DNA of 64,000 nucleotides from JAMXLO01 sp964427005. Lineage in GTDB: Bacteria; Pseudomonadota; Alphaproteobacteria; Acetobacterales; Acetobacteraceae. A model generated the notes under the pieces. The model saw only the letters and a list, made by a program, of their open reading frames with translations. It was not told the origin of the DNA and searched no databases. Below are positions 24,850 to 33,137 of the stretch, one piece after another. The position numbers and the translations under genes are program-made. Where the stretch lies: assembly GCA_964427005.1 (NCBI GenBank), contig CAYRTL010000001.1, positions 124,001 to 188,000 of the forward strand, read 5' to 3'. How positions within the stretch are numbered: position 1 is the stretch's first letter; each line of letters opens with the position of its first letter.

Positions 24850-27138
24850 ATGAGAATCGTCTGCATCGGCGGCGGCCCGGCTGGTCTCTACTTCGCGATC
24901 CTGATGAAGCTGCGTGATCCCGCGCATCGCATCACCGTGATCGAGCGCAACCGTCCGGACGACACCTTCGGCTGGGGCGTCGTATTCTCAGACGAGACCC
25001 TGCGCAACCTGAAGGGCGGCGATCCGCAGACCGAACAGCGCATCAGCGAAAGCTTCGCGCACTGGGACGATATCGACATCCACTTCCGGGGGCGCGTCAT
25101 TCGCTCGGGCGGCCATGGCTTCTGCGGCATCGAGCGCAAGCGCCTGCTCAACATCCTGCAGGAACGCGCGTCCGGATTAGGCATCGAGTTGATCTTTGGG
25201 CGCGAGGTACGCGATATCAGCGAATTCGACGATGCCGACCTGATCGTCGCCGCGGACGGGATCAACAGCACGATCCGCACACGCTACGCTGAGCACTTCC
25301 GGCCCTCCATCGACATCCGCACCAACCGCTTTGCCTGGCTCGGCACACACAAGCTGTTCGAGGCCTTCACCTTCATTTTTGCTGAGACTGAATGGGGCTG
25401 GTTTCAGGCGCACGCCTATCGCTTCAATGCAGACACCTCGACCTTCATCGTCGAGACGCGTGATGACACCTGGCGTGCAGCAGGTCTGGACCGGATGGAC
25501 GTCCCAGAATCTGTGGCATTCTGCGAACGACTGTTTGCACCTTGGCTGGATAACCAGCCGCTGCTGACCAACATGCGCCATCTGCGTGGTTCGCAGTTCA
25601 TCAATTTCCAACGGATTTCCAACGCGACGTGGTCAAAGGGCCGCATCGTGCTTATGGGGGATGCCGCCCATACGGCGCATTTCTCCATCGGCTCCGGCAC
25701 CAAACTCGCGCTGGAAGATGCGATCGGTCTCGCGCAATGCATGGATCGCTGCGGCCAGGACATCCCTGCCGCACTCGCCATGTATGAGTCAGAACGTCGC
25801 ATTGAGGTTTTGAAGCTTCAGTCGGCGGCTCGCAACTCGACCGAATGGTTCGAGAACGTCGCGCGCTATGCGCATCTGGAGCCGGAGCAATTCGCATACA
25901 GCCTGCTGACACGCAGCCAAAGGATCAGCCACGAGAACCTGCGCCTGCGTGACCGCGCCTGGCTGGAGGGGATGGAGGCTTGGCTCGCGTCGCGAGCTAA
26001 TGGCGGGACATCGAACCGGCCAGTGCCACCGATGTTCCTGCCTTTCAAGTTGCGCGACATGCACTTGGCCAATCGCGTCGTAGTCTCACCCATGGCGACC
26101 TATAGCGCGCAGGACGGCGTTCCAAATGATTTCCATCTGGTACATCTCGGTACACGTGCCTTGGGCGGAGCCGCTCTGGTTTTCACCGAGATGACCTGCG
26201 TCACGCCGCAAGGGCGTATCACGCCAGGCTGTGCCGGCCTTTACAACGAGACGCAGATGCTCGCCTGGAAGCGAATTGTCGAATTCGTCCATCAGCAGAC
26301 GTACGCGAAGATCTGCCTGCAACTCGGCCACTCAGGGCTCAAGGGCTCAACCAAGCTGGGTTGGGAAGGCATGGATGAACCCTTGGACGCGGATAACTGG
26401 GAAGTGATCGCCCCGAGCGCCGTGCAGTGGAGTCCGCGCAACCAGATAGCACGCGAGATGACTCGCGCTGACATGGATACGGTCCGTGATGCCTTCGTAC
26501 AGGCGACTCGCTATGGCGAGCAAGCTGGCTTCGACATGCTGGAGCTGCACACGGCGCACGGTTATCTGCTGTCATCGTTCATCTCGCCACTTACCAACCG
26601 GCGCACCGACGAATATGGCGGCAGCCTGGAAAATCGCCTGCGGTATCCTCTGGAGGTGTTTCGCGCCATGCGCGCGGTTTGGCCGGCGCGGAAGCCTATG
26701 TCGGCACGCATCTCTGCGACCGACTGGGTGGAAGGCGGCATAACACCGAACGATGCGGTAGAGATCGCACGGGCCTTCAAGGACGCCGGTGTCGATCTGA
26801 TGGATGTGTCGGCAGGCCAGACCTCGATCGAGGCGAAACCGGTGTACGGCAGGATGTTCCAGACGCCATTCGCCGATCGCATTCGCAATGAGGTGGGCAT
26901 TGCGACGATGGCGGTCGGGAACATCACGGAGCCCGATCACCTGAATTCGATCGTTGCCGCGGGCCGCGCTGATTTGTGCGCGCTCGCCAGACCGCACCTG
27001 TCCGATCCGCATTTCGCGCTCCACGCCGCCGCTGGGCTCGGCTACGCGGAGCAGATCTGGCCGAAGCAATATCTCGCCGGCAAGGCGCAGCTTGAACGTG
27101 TACTCAAGCGCGACCAAGACGTGGCCATCATCATATGA
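24850..27138 (+). CDS. Bifunctional aryl-CoA monooxygenase/reductase (2-aminobenzoyl-CoA ACMR or salicyloyl-CoA 5-hydroxylase type)
   Basis: 762-residue two-domain flavoprotein. Residues 1 to about 390 form a group A flavin monooxygenase (CIGGGPAGLYFA near residue 5, GDAAHTAHFSIGSGTKLALEDA). Residues about 395-762 form an Old Yellow Enzyme-like reductase (FKLRDMHLANRVVVSPMATY, HTAHGYLLSSFISPLTNRR, DEYGGSLENR). This fusion is characteristic of 2-aminobenzoyl-CoA monooxygenase/reductase, which hydroxylates and dearomatises anthraniloyl-CoA, and of salicyloyl-CoA 5-hydroxylases; sequence alone does not decide between them. The downstream aryl-CoA ligase and RidA protein favour an amino-substituted substrate. 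GGAG lies 6 nt before ATG 24850. It opens a seven-gene operon ending at hutU. Confidence 0.9.
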   Translation: MRIVCIGGGPAGLYFAILMKLRDPAHRITVIERNRPDDTFGWGVVFSDETLRNLKGGDPQTEQRISESFAHWDDIDIHFRGRVIRSGGHGFCGIERKRLLNILQERASGLGIELIFGREVRDISEFDDADLIVAADGINSTIRTRYAEHFRPSIDIRTNRFAWLGTHKLFEAFTFIFAETEWGWFQAHAYRFNADTSTFIVETRDDTWRAAGLDRMDVPESVAFCERLFAPWLDNQPLLTNMRHLRGSQFINFQRISNATWSKGRIVLMGDAAHTAHFSIGSGTKLALEDAIGLAQCMDRCGQDIPAALAMYESERRIEVLKLQSAARNSTEWFENVARYAHLEPEQFAYSLLTRSQRISHENLRLRDRAWLEGMEAWLASRANGGTSNRPVPPMFLPFKLRDMHLANRVVVSPMATYSAQDGVPNDFHLVHLGTRALGGAALVFTEMTCVTPQGRITPGCAGLYNETQMLAWKRIVEFVHQQTYAKICLQLGHSGLKGSTKLGWEGMDEPLDADNWEVIAPSAVQWSPRNQIAREMTRADMDTVRDAFVQATRYGEQAGFDMLELHTAHGYLLSSFISPLTNRRTDEYGGSLENRLRYPLEVFRAMRAVWPARKPMSARISATDWVEGGITPNDAVEIARAFKDAGVDLMDVSAGQTSIEAKPVYGRMFQTPFADRIRNEVGIATMAVGNITEPDHLNSIVAAGRADLCALARPHLSDPHFALHAAAGLGYAEQIWPKQYLAGKAQLERVLKRDQDVAIII

Positions 27139-27869
27139 GAAGAGCGCTGATCACCGGCGGCGCGAAGGGTATCGGTCTGGCAATCGCACGCCGGCTGGCG
27201 CAGGACGGCATCGCTCTGGCACTGCTCGGCCGCGATCGCGACGCGCTACAGGCTGCATCTCGCGAGCTGGACGCGAGCTATGAAGTTGCGGACGTGACGC
27301 AGCGTGGGACGCTGGCTGACGCCATCGCGCAACTCGGCCCCTGCGACATCCTAGTGAACAACGCCGGTGCCGCATCATCGCAACCTTTCCTCAAGGCAAC
27401 GCCGCAGGATCTGGCGGACATGATCGCCGTCAATCTGAGTGCGAGCTTCGTCGCATGCCAGGCAGTATTGCCCAACATGCTCGCCACCGGCTGGGGACGC
27501 ATCGTCAACATCGCCAGTACAGCGGGCCTGAAGGGCTATGCCTACACGGCCGCATATACCGCAGCAAAGCATGGCGTCATCGGACTCACCCGTGCGCTGG
27601 CAGCCGAGCTTGCACAAACCGGCGTGACAGTAAACGCCATCTGCCCCGGCTTCACCGATACCGAGCTCGCCAAACGCGCCGCGGAAAATATCGCGCGAGT
27701 GACCGGCCGGAGCGAGGCAGACGCCAAGGCCGCACTTGTGCGCCATAATCCGCAGGGCCGTCTGGTCGCGCCCGAAGAAGTAGCGGAAGCGGTCGCCTAT
27801 CTTTGCCATGATGCGGCCGCAGCGATTACGGGTCAGGCGATCGCAGTGGCTGGCGGAGAGGTGACATGA
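27135..27869 (+). CDS. SDR family oxidoreductase
   Basis: 244-residue classical SDR (ITGGAKGIGLAIA, NNAG, Ser in NIASTAG, YTAAK). It is close in type to FabG/3-hydroxyacyl-CoA dehydrogenases, with the family end AVAYLCHDAAAAITGQAIAVAGG. ATGA overlaps on both sides tie it to the aryl-CoA monooxygenase/reductase and the RidA gene. Likely oxidises a hydroxylated, dearomatised CoA intermediate made by the preceding enzyme; that role is inference from the operon. Confidence 0.87.
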   Translation: MRRALITGGAKGIGLAIARRLAQDGIALALLGRDRDALQAASRELDASYEVADVTQRGTLADAIAQLGPCDILVNNAGAASSQPFLKATPQDLADMIAVNLSASFVACQAVLPNMLATGWGRIVNIASTAGLKGYAYTAAYTAAKHGVIGLTRALAAELAQTGVTVNAICPGFTDTELAKRAAENIARVTGRSEADAKAALVRHNPQGRLVAPEEVAEAVAYLCHDAAAAITGQAIAVAGGEVT

Positions 27870-28258
27870 CTCGTGTGCTGCAGCCCAGCGGATGGCCGCG
27901 CCCGCCTGGTTACAGCAATGGGATCGTGACGGAAAGGCCCACCATCGTGCTGGCCGGCCAGATCGGCTGGGATGCAGTGACCGGTCATCTCGCCGAAGGT
28001 ATGGCGGCGCAAGTCGAGCAGGCGCTGAGGAATATCGTGACGGTGCTCGCCGAGGCAGGAGCGGAACCAAGCGACATCGTGCGGCTCACCTGGTTCGTCA
28101 CCGACATGGAGGCATATCGCCGCGACACCAAGGTCATTGGCGAGGCATATCGCCGAGTCATAGGCAAGCATTTCCCAGCGATGTCGGTAATCGGCGTGAA
28201 CGCCCTGGTAGAGCGAAACGCGATGGTGGAGATCGAGGCAACCGCTGCAGCGAGGTGA
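27866..28258 (+). CDS. RidA/YjgF family enamine/imine deaminase-like protein
   Basis: 130-residue member of the YjgF/RidA family, which hydrolyses reactive enamines/imines to ketones plus ammonia. Family marks are PPGYSNGIV, VLAGQIGWDA, EQALRNIVTVLAEAGAEPSDIVRLTWFVTDM and the C-terminal AMVEIEATA. Reduction of 2-aminobenzoyl-CoA gives enamine/imine-type intermediates, so a RidA protein next to an ACMR-like enzyme makes chemical sense. It overlaps the SDR gene by 4 nt. Confidence 0.88.
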   Translation: MTRVLQPSGWPRPPGYSNGIVTERPTIVLAGQIGWDAVTGHLAEGMAAQVEQALRNIVTVLAEAGAEPSDIVRLTWFVTDMEAYRRDTKVIGEAYRRVIGKHFPAMSVIGVNALVERNAMVEIEATAAAR

Positions 28259-28267
28259 GGCAAGGCG

Positions 28268-29887
28268 ATGGACGGTCCGGTATCCTTCGATAGCTTCGCA
28301 CGAGACAATCTGCCGCCCCGTGAACAATGGCCGGACCTGCTGCTCGACGGGCTGCACTATCCCGAGCAACTGAACTGCGTGACCGCGCTGCTGGACGACC
28401 ACATAGTCGCTGGCCGGGCCGCGCGGCCTTGCCTGAGGTCGCTGACCGAGAATTGGAGCTATGCCGATCTGTTCGAAAGAGTGAACCGTATTGCCAATGT
28501 CCTCAGCCACCAGCTCCGCATGACTCCTGGCAATCGCGTGCTGCTGCGCGCACCGAATACGCCCAACCTGGTTGCAGCGTACCTGGCAGTGATCAAGGCG
28601 GGGGGCATCGCGGTTGCAACCATGCCCCTGCTCCGCGCTCGGGAACTTCGAACCATTGTCGACAAGGCCGGGATCGGTCTCGGGCTGTGCGATCATCGGC
28701 TGCTCGCGGAGCTCCAGGCCACAAGTGGTGATCTGCGCATCATCCCTATGGGAGGAGCTTCATCAGACGATTTGCTGGCGATGATGGCGCGCGAGCCGGA
28801 CACCTATGATCAGTGGCCCACTCGGGCTGACGATGTCTGCCTGTTCGCCTTTACCTCCGGCACTACGGGCGAACCAAAGTGCACCGTGCATTTTCATCGC
28901 GACATGCTGGCAACCTGCGACACCTATGGCGCACACGTGCTGCGCGCTGAGTCCGACGATGTATTTATCGGCAGTCCACCGATCGCGTTCACCTTCGGGC
29001 TGGGTGCAGCGGTGCTGTTTCCACTGCGCATCGGCGCATCCTCCATCCTTCTGGAGCAGGCCTCGCCAGAACAGCTTCTGTCGGCGATCCGCACGCTGAA
29101 GCCGACGGTCTGCTTCACAGCGCCGACGGCCTATCGCGCCATGCTTGACATGATGCATCCTGGCGATGTCAGCAGCCTCCGTATCTGTGTGTCCGCCGGC
29201 GAGACACTGCCGAAACCGACATGGGACGCATGGCACGCAGCAACCGGCATCTCGATCATGGACGGCATCGGCTCAACGGAGATGCTGCACATCTTCATCG
29301 GCGCTCCCGTAGAACGGATCAGGCCAGGGGCAACCGGCCTCCCGGTGCCAGGCTATGAAGCGAAGCTGATCGACGAAAACGGCAAGGATCTGCCGCGTGG
29401 CGCCACGGGCAGACTTGCCGTGCGCGGGCCTACCGGCTGCCGCTATCTCGCCGACACCCGCCAGATACAGTACGTGCGGAGCGGCTGGAATGTCACCGGT
29501 GATACCTATCATCAGGACGAAGACGGCTACTTCTGGTTTCAGGCGCGTTCGGACGACATGATCATCTCGTCTGGCTACAACATTTCAGGGCCAGAGGTGG
29601 AGGCAGCGCTGCTCACGCATCCTGCCGTGGCCGAGGTCGCCGTTGTCGGCGCACCGGATGCGGCCCGCGGCATGATCGTCAAGGCGTTCGTTGTATTGCG
29701 TGACCCGAGTGCAGGCTGCGCCGAGCTGGCGCAAGCGTTGCAGGATCACGTGAAGCGCGAGATTGCGCCTTACAAGTATCCTCGGGCTGTCGAGTTCGTA
29801 CCCTCGCTGCCACGCACCGGCACCGGCAAGCTGCAACGTTTCGTGCTGCGCCAGCTTGCGGCCGCGGCAGCGGCAGCGGCACAATAG
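28268..29887 (+). CDS. Benzoate/2-aminobenzoate-type aryl-CoA ligase
   Basis: 539-residue AMP-forming ligase. The N-terminus (FDSFARDNLPPREQWPD, YPEQLNCV) and the overall layout match 2-aminobenzoate/benzoate-CoA ligases. The P-loop is AFTSGTTGEPKC at about 193-204, the adenylate motif is MDGIGSTEMLHIF, and the hinge is DMIISSGYNISGPEVE, with a C-terminal Lys in GTGKLQRF. It begins 9 nt after ridA. In this operon it would supply the CoA ester to the two-domain monooxygenase/reductase. The poly-Ala tail (AAAAAAAQ) is a minor oddity. Confidence 0.9.
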   Translation: MDGPVSFDSFARDNLPPREQWPDLLLDGLHYPEQLNCVTALLDDHIVAGRAARPCLRSLTENWSYADLFERVNRIANVLSHQLRMTPGNRVLLRAPNTPNLVAAYLAVIKAGGIAVATMPLLRARELRTIVDKAGIGLGLCDHRLLAELQATSGDLRIIPMGGASSDDLLAMMAREPDTYDQWPTRADDVCLFAFTSGTTGEPKCTVHFHRDMLATCDTYGAHVLRAESDDVFIGSPPIAFTFGLGAAVLFPLRIGASSILLEQASPEQLLSAIRTLKPTVCFTAPTAYRAMLDMMHPGDVSSLRICVSAGETLPKPTWDAWHAATGISIMDGIGSTEMLHIFIGAPVERIRPGATGLPVPGYEAKLIDENGKDLPRGATGRLAVRGPTGCRYLADTRQIQYVRSGWNVTGDTYHQDEDGYFWFQARSDDMIISSGYNISGPEVEAALLTHPAVAEVAVVGAPDAARGMIVKAFVVLRDPSAGCAELAQALQDHVKREIAPYKYPRAVEFVPSLPRTGTGKLQRFVLRQLAAAAAAAAQ

Positions 29888-29908
29888 CGCCAGGAGCCGG
29901 AGGCAGCG

Positions 29909-31615
29909 ATGGCCGAGACGGGAACGATGAACGGCGCGGACGCCCTGCTCGAGTTGTTCCGCACGCAGGGCACTGACTACATCTTCTGTTCGCCGATCGC
30001 GGCCTGGGCGCCATTGTGGGAGGCGCTTGCCAAACGGAAGGCGACCAAGAACATAGAGACGCCGCAATATCTGAACTGCCGGCACGAGATTCTGGCCGTG
30101 GGTTTGGCATCCGGCTACTACAAAGCAACCGGACGAACGCAGGCGGTACTGCTTCCCACCGGGCTTGGCGTGCTGCATGGCGCGATGGCGGTACGTTCGG
30201 CATTTCACGAGCACATACCGATGGTCATCGTGTCACCGGATACGCTGACGCATGGTGCGGTGCCGTCGCTCGATCCGGGGCCCGAATGGCCAACTCTGCT
30301 GGTGGATCTTGCCGGGCCGGTACGCAACGGCGAGACCGTCACGAAATGGGCGAAGGAGGTGAAGACCCCCACCGATCTCGTGGCCGATGTGCGCCGCGCG
30401 TGGTACTTCGCGGAGACCGTCCCGCGCGGCCCGACGCTGTTGAGTGTGCCGTTCGACGTTCTGATGACCGAGGTCGAGCAGCCGCCCGCCGACAAGGCCA
30501 AGGCCTCGCCACTCGTCGCGCCGACTGAAAGCCTGCGAGAGGTAGCGGAGCTGCTGACGCGTGCGCAGTCGCCTCTCATCGTGACGGAACATGCCGCGCG
30601 CACGCCGCAGGACCGGGCAGCATTGGTGACGATCGCCGAATCGATTGGCGCACCGGTATTCGAATACTGGATGCCGCTATACGTCAATTTCCCGCGCGCA
30701 CATCCGCTCTACGCGACAGATCCGATCGAGACGCATCTGAACGATGCCGACTGCATACTTGTTGTGGGTGCGCATGGCCCATGGCACCCGCAGGAAACCA
30801 GACTGCCGGATGGCTGCACCGTCATCCATATGGAAGAGGATCCGCTTCGTCCCCGAGCGCCGTACTGGGGTTTCCGCACCGATTACTGCATTGCTGGCGA
30901 CATCGGCAGGAACCTGGCGCAGCTTGCCGCGCTGCTGCAGTCGCAGGCGCGCGGACCGGAGGTAAGCAGCAGGACTGAACGCTGGCACGCGCATAACGCC
31001 AACGGCCAGGCCGGAGCCGCGAAGGAGCGGGAGTCCGCTGGCGGCGGCGACCGAATTCATGCTGCGCTGCTGTTCGACACGCTGCACCGGCTGTTGCCAG
31101 ACCGATCAGTGATCATTGACGAGATCATTGCCCAAGTACCGGCGATGATGCGTCACCTGTTCCGTGACCGTGAGATCGATCATATCCGTGGGTGGGCGGG
31201 CGCTCTCGGCACGGGGCTGCCCACGGCACTCGGCGTGAAGCTTGCCAGGCCAAACGATGTCGTTGTCTGCCTCATCGGCGATGGTGCGTTCAACTACAAT
31301 CCGGTTCCTGCATGCCTGGGGCTTGCGCAGCAGTACCGCGTGCCGGTCCTGGTCGTTATCTGCAACAACCAAGGCTACGTCTCGCAGGAGTGGAATCTCT
31401 ACAAGTATTTTCCCTCGGGCTATGCACTAAAGCAGAATGATCCGTATGGCCGGGTAATAGAGCCGACGCCGGATTATGCGAAGCTGGCGCCGGCCTTCGG
31501 CGCACATGGCGAGTGCGTCACGGAGCCGGCCGGACTGGAAGCCGCGATCAAGCGTGGGATTGCCGCCGTCGAACAGGGGCAGCTGGCCTTGCTGGATGTC
31601 CGGCTCGAGCCGTGA
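29909..31615 (+). CDS. Thiamine-diphosphate-dependent enzyme (acetolactate synthase/benzoylformate decarboxylase family)
   Basis: 568-residue ThDP enzyme with the usual three domains. The conserved cofactor glutamate lies in CRHEILAVGLASGYYKATG (about residue 56), and the ThDP motif is GDGAFNYN..(about 23)..VICNNQGY near residues 454-486. A GGAGG site lies 6 nt before ATG. The substrate is not evident. It sits between the aryl-CoA ligase and hutH in a continuous operon (21 nt and 7 nt gaps), which is not a standard neighbour for either pathway; decarboxylation of a 2-oxo acid or C-C cleavage of an acyl-CoA intermediate are both conceivable. Confidence 0.85.
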   Translation: MAETGTMNGADALLELFRTQGTDYIFCSPIAAWAPLWEALAKRKATKNIETPQYLNCRHEILAVGLASGYYKATGRTQAVLLPTGLGVLHGAMAVRSAFHEHIPMVIVSPDTLTHGAVPSLDPGPEWPTLLVDLAGPVRNGETVTKWAKEVKTPTDLVADVRRAWYFAETVPRGPTLLSVPFDVLMTEVEQPPADKAKASPLVAPTESLREVAELLTRAQSPLIVTEHAARTPQDRAALVTIAESIGAPVFEYWMPLYVNFPRAHPLYATDPIETHLNDADCILVVGAHGPWHPQETRLPDGCTVIHMEEDPLRPRAPYWGFRTDYCIAGDIGRNLAQLAALLQSQARGPEVSSRTERWHAHNANGQAGAAKERESAGGGDRIHAALLFDTLHRLLPDRSVIIDEIIAQVPAMMRHLFRDREIDHIRGWAGALGTGLPTALGVKLARPNDVVVCLIGDGAFNYNPVPACLGLAQQYRVPVLVVICNNQGYVSQEWNLYKYFPSGYALKQNDPYGRVIEPTPDYAKLAPAFGAHGECVTEPAGLEAAIKRGIAAVEQGQLALLDVRLEP

Positions 31616-31622
31616 GGCGGCG

Positions 31623-33137
31623 ATGGCAGACGTGGTTCTGCATCCGGGGCAGACCACACTAGCCGACTGGCGTGCGATCTATCGCGGCGCAAGCGTAACA
31701 CTTGATCCGGCCTGCCACGCCGCGATTGCGAAAGGCGCGCACGCCGTCGAAGCCATCATGGCCATCGATCAACCGGTCTACGGTATCAACACCGGTTTCG
31801 GGCGTCTGGCGAGCATCCGGATCGGTGCCGCGGATGTTGCTGCGCTCCAACGCAACATCGTGTTGTCGCACGCTGCCGGTGTAGGCGAGCCGATGCCGCC
31901 GCCGCTGGTACGACTGATGATGGCGTTGAAGTTGGCCAATCTGGCGCAAGGCGCGTCAGGCGTGAGGTTGGCAACAGTGCAGTTCCTGGCGGACATGCTG
32001 TCACACGATGCGTTGCCTGTCGTGCCGACACAAGGTTCAGTCGGTGCATCAGGCGATCTGGCACCGCTCGCGCACATGGCAGCAGCGATGATCGGTGTCG
32101 GTGAGGTTATGATTGCTGGAGCCCGCAAGCCTGCGGCGGAAGTGTTGCAGCCGATGGTGCTGGGCGCGAAAGAAGGGCTCGCGCTGCTGAACGGCACGCA
32201 GTTCTCCACCGCCTATGCGTTCGCAGGTTTGTTCGAGACAGAAAAACTGCTGCAAGCGGGTCTGATCACCGGAGCGCTTTCAACAGATGCGGCACGCGGG
32301 TCAGACACTCCGTTCGATCCACGCATCCACGCGCTGCGCGGTCATCCCGGGCAAATCGAAGTCGCGCGCGCACTGCGCACGTTGATGGCAGGCAGCGCTA
32401 TACGGGCCTCGCATCTCACCGGCGATGACCGGGTGCAGGACCCCTATTGCCTGCGCTGCCAGCCCCAGGTGATGGGCGCTGCGTTGGACATCATACGTTC
32501 CGCGGCTGTCACCTTGCATACTGAAGCGAACGGCGTGTCCGATAATCCTTTGATCTGCACCGATCCGCCCGAGGCCTTATCAGGCGGTAACTTCCACGGC
32601 GAGCCGGTGGCGTTCGCGGCTGACATCATTGCACTCGCCCTGTGCGAGATTGGCGCCATTGCAGAGCGGCGCATAGCCATGCTGATTGATCCTGCCATTT
32701 CCAGGCTGCCGGCATTCCTGACGCCGAAACCCGGGCTGAATTCCGGGTTCATGGTGCTGCAGGTTACAGCGGCCGCACTGGTTGCGGAGAATCGCCAGCG
32801 TGCGATGCCGGCGAGTGTTGATTCGATTCCCACCTCCGCGAATCAGGAGGACCATGTATCGATGTCGGCCCACGCCGCGCGCCGGCTGCTGCCGATGGCT
32901 GACAATGCTGCGGCAGTCATAGCAATTGAATTGCTGGCAGCGGCGCAAGGCTGCGACTTCCACGCGCCGCTGAAGTCGAGCCCGATGCTCGAGCGAGTCC
33001 GGGAGACGCTGCGAGCCGAGGTGCCACATCTTGAAGAGGATCGAGAGATGGCGCCGGATATAGCGAAAGGGATCGCCCTAGTGCGGTCTGGCCTGCATGG
33101 CCTTATGCACGAAATGGAACTGCCGTATGTCGGATAG
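31623..33137 (+). CDS. hutH: Histidine ammonia-lyase
   Basis: 504-residue MIO-cofactor lyase that converts histidine to urocanate and ammonia. The cofactor triad is ASG in GSVGASGDLAPLAH. The histidine-type C-terminal block is SIPTSANQEDHVSM, and RVQDPYCLRCQPQVMGA and SGGNFHGEPVAFAAD are present. These are HutH rather than PAL/TAL features. Start is ATG 31623, 7 nt after the ThDP gene; hutU starts within its last codons. Confidence 0.96.
   Translation: MADVVLHPGQTTLADWRAIYRGASVTLDPACHAAIAKGAHAVEAIMAIDQPVYGINTGFGRLASIRIGAADVAALQRNIVLSHAAGVGEPMPPPLVRLMMALKLANLAQGASGVRLATVQFLADMLSHDALPVVPTQGSVGASGDLAPLAHMAAAMIGVGEVMIAGARKPAAEVLQPMVLGAKEGLALLNGTQFSTAYAFAGLFETEKLLQAGLITGALSTDAARGSDTPFDPRIHALRGHPGQIEVARALRTLMAGSAIRASHLTGDDRVQDPYCLRCQPQVMGAALDIIRSAAVTLHTEANGVSDNPLICTDPPEALSGGNFHGEPVAFAADIIALALCEIGAIAERRIAMLIDPAISRLPAFLTPKPGLNSGFMVLQVTAAALVAENRQRAMPASVDSIPTSANQEDHVSMSAHAARRLLPMADNAAAVIAIELLAAAQGCDFHAPLKSSPMLERVRETLRAEVPHLEEDREMAPDIAKGIALVRSGLHGLMHEMELPYVG

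Noticed and set aside
31623..33137. HutH as a phenylalanine/tyrosine ammonia-lyase serving the aryl-CoA operon
   Set aside because: The SIPTSANQEDHVSM block and immediate coupling to urocanate hydratase are specific to histidine ammonia-lyase.
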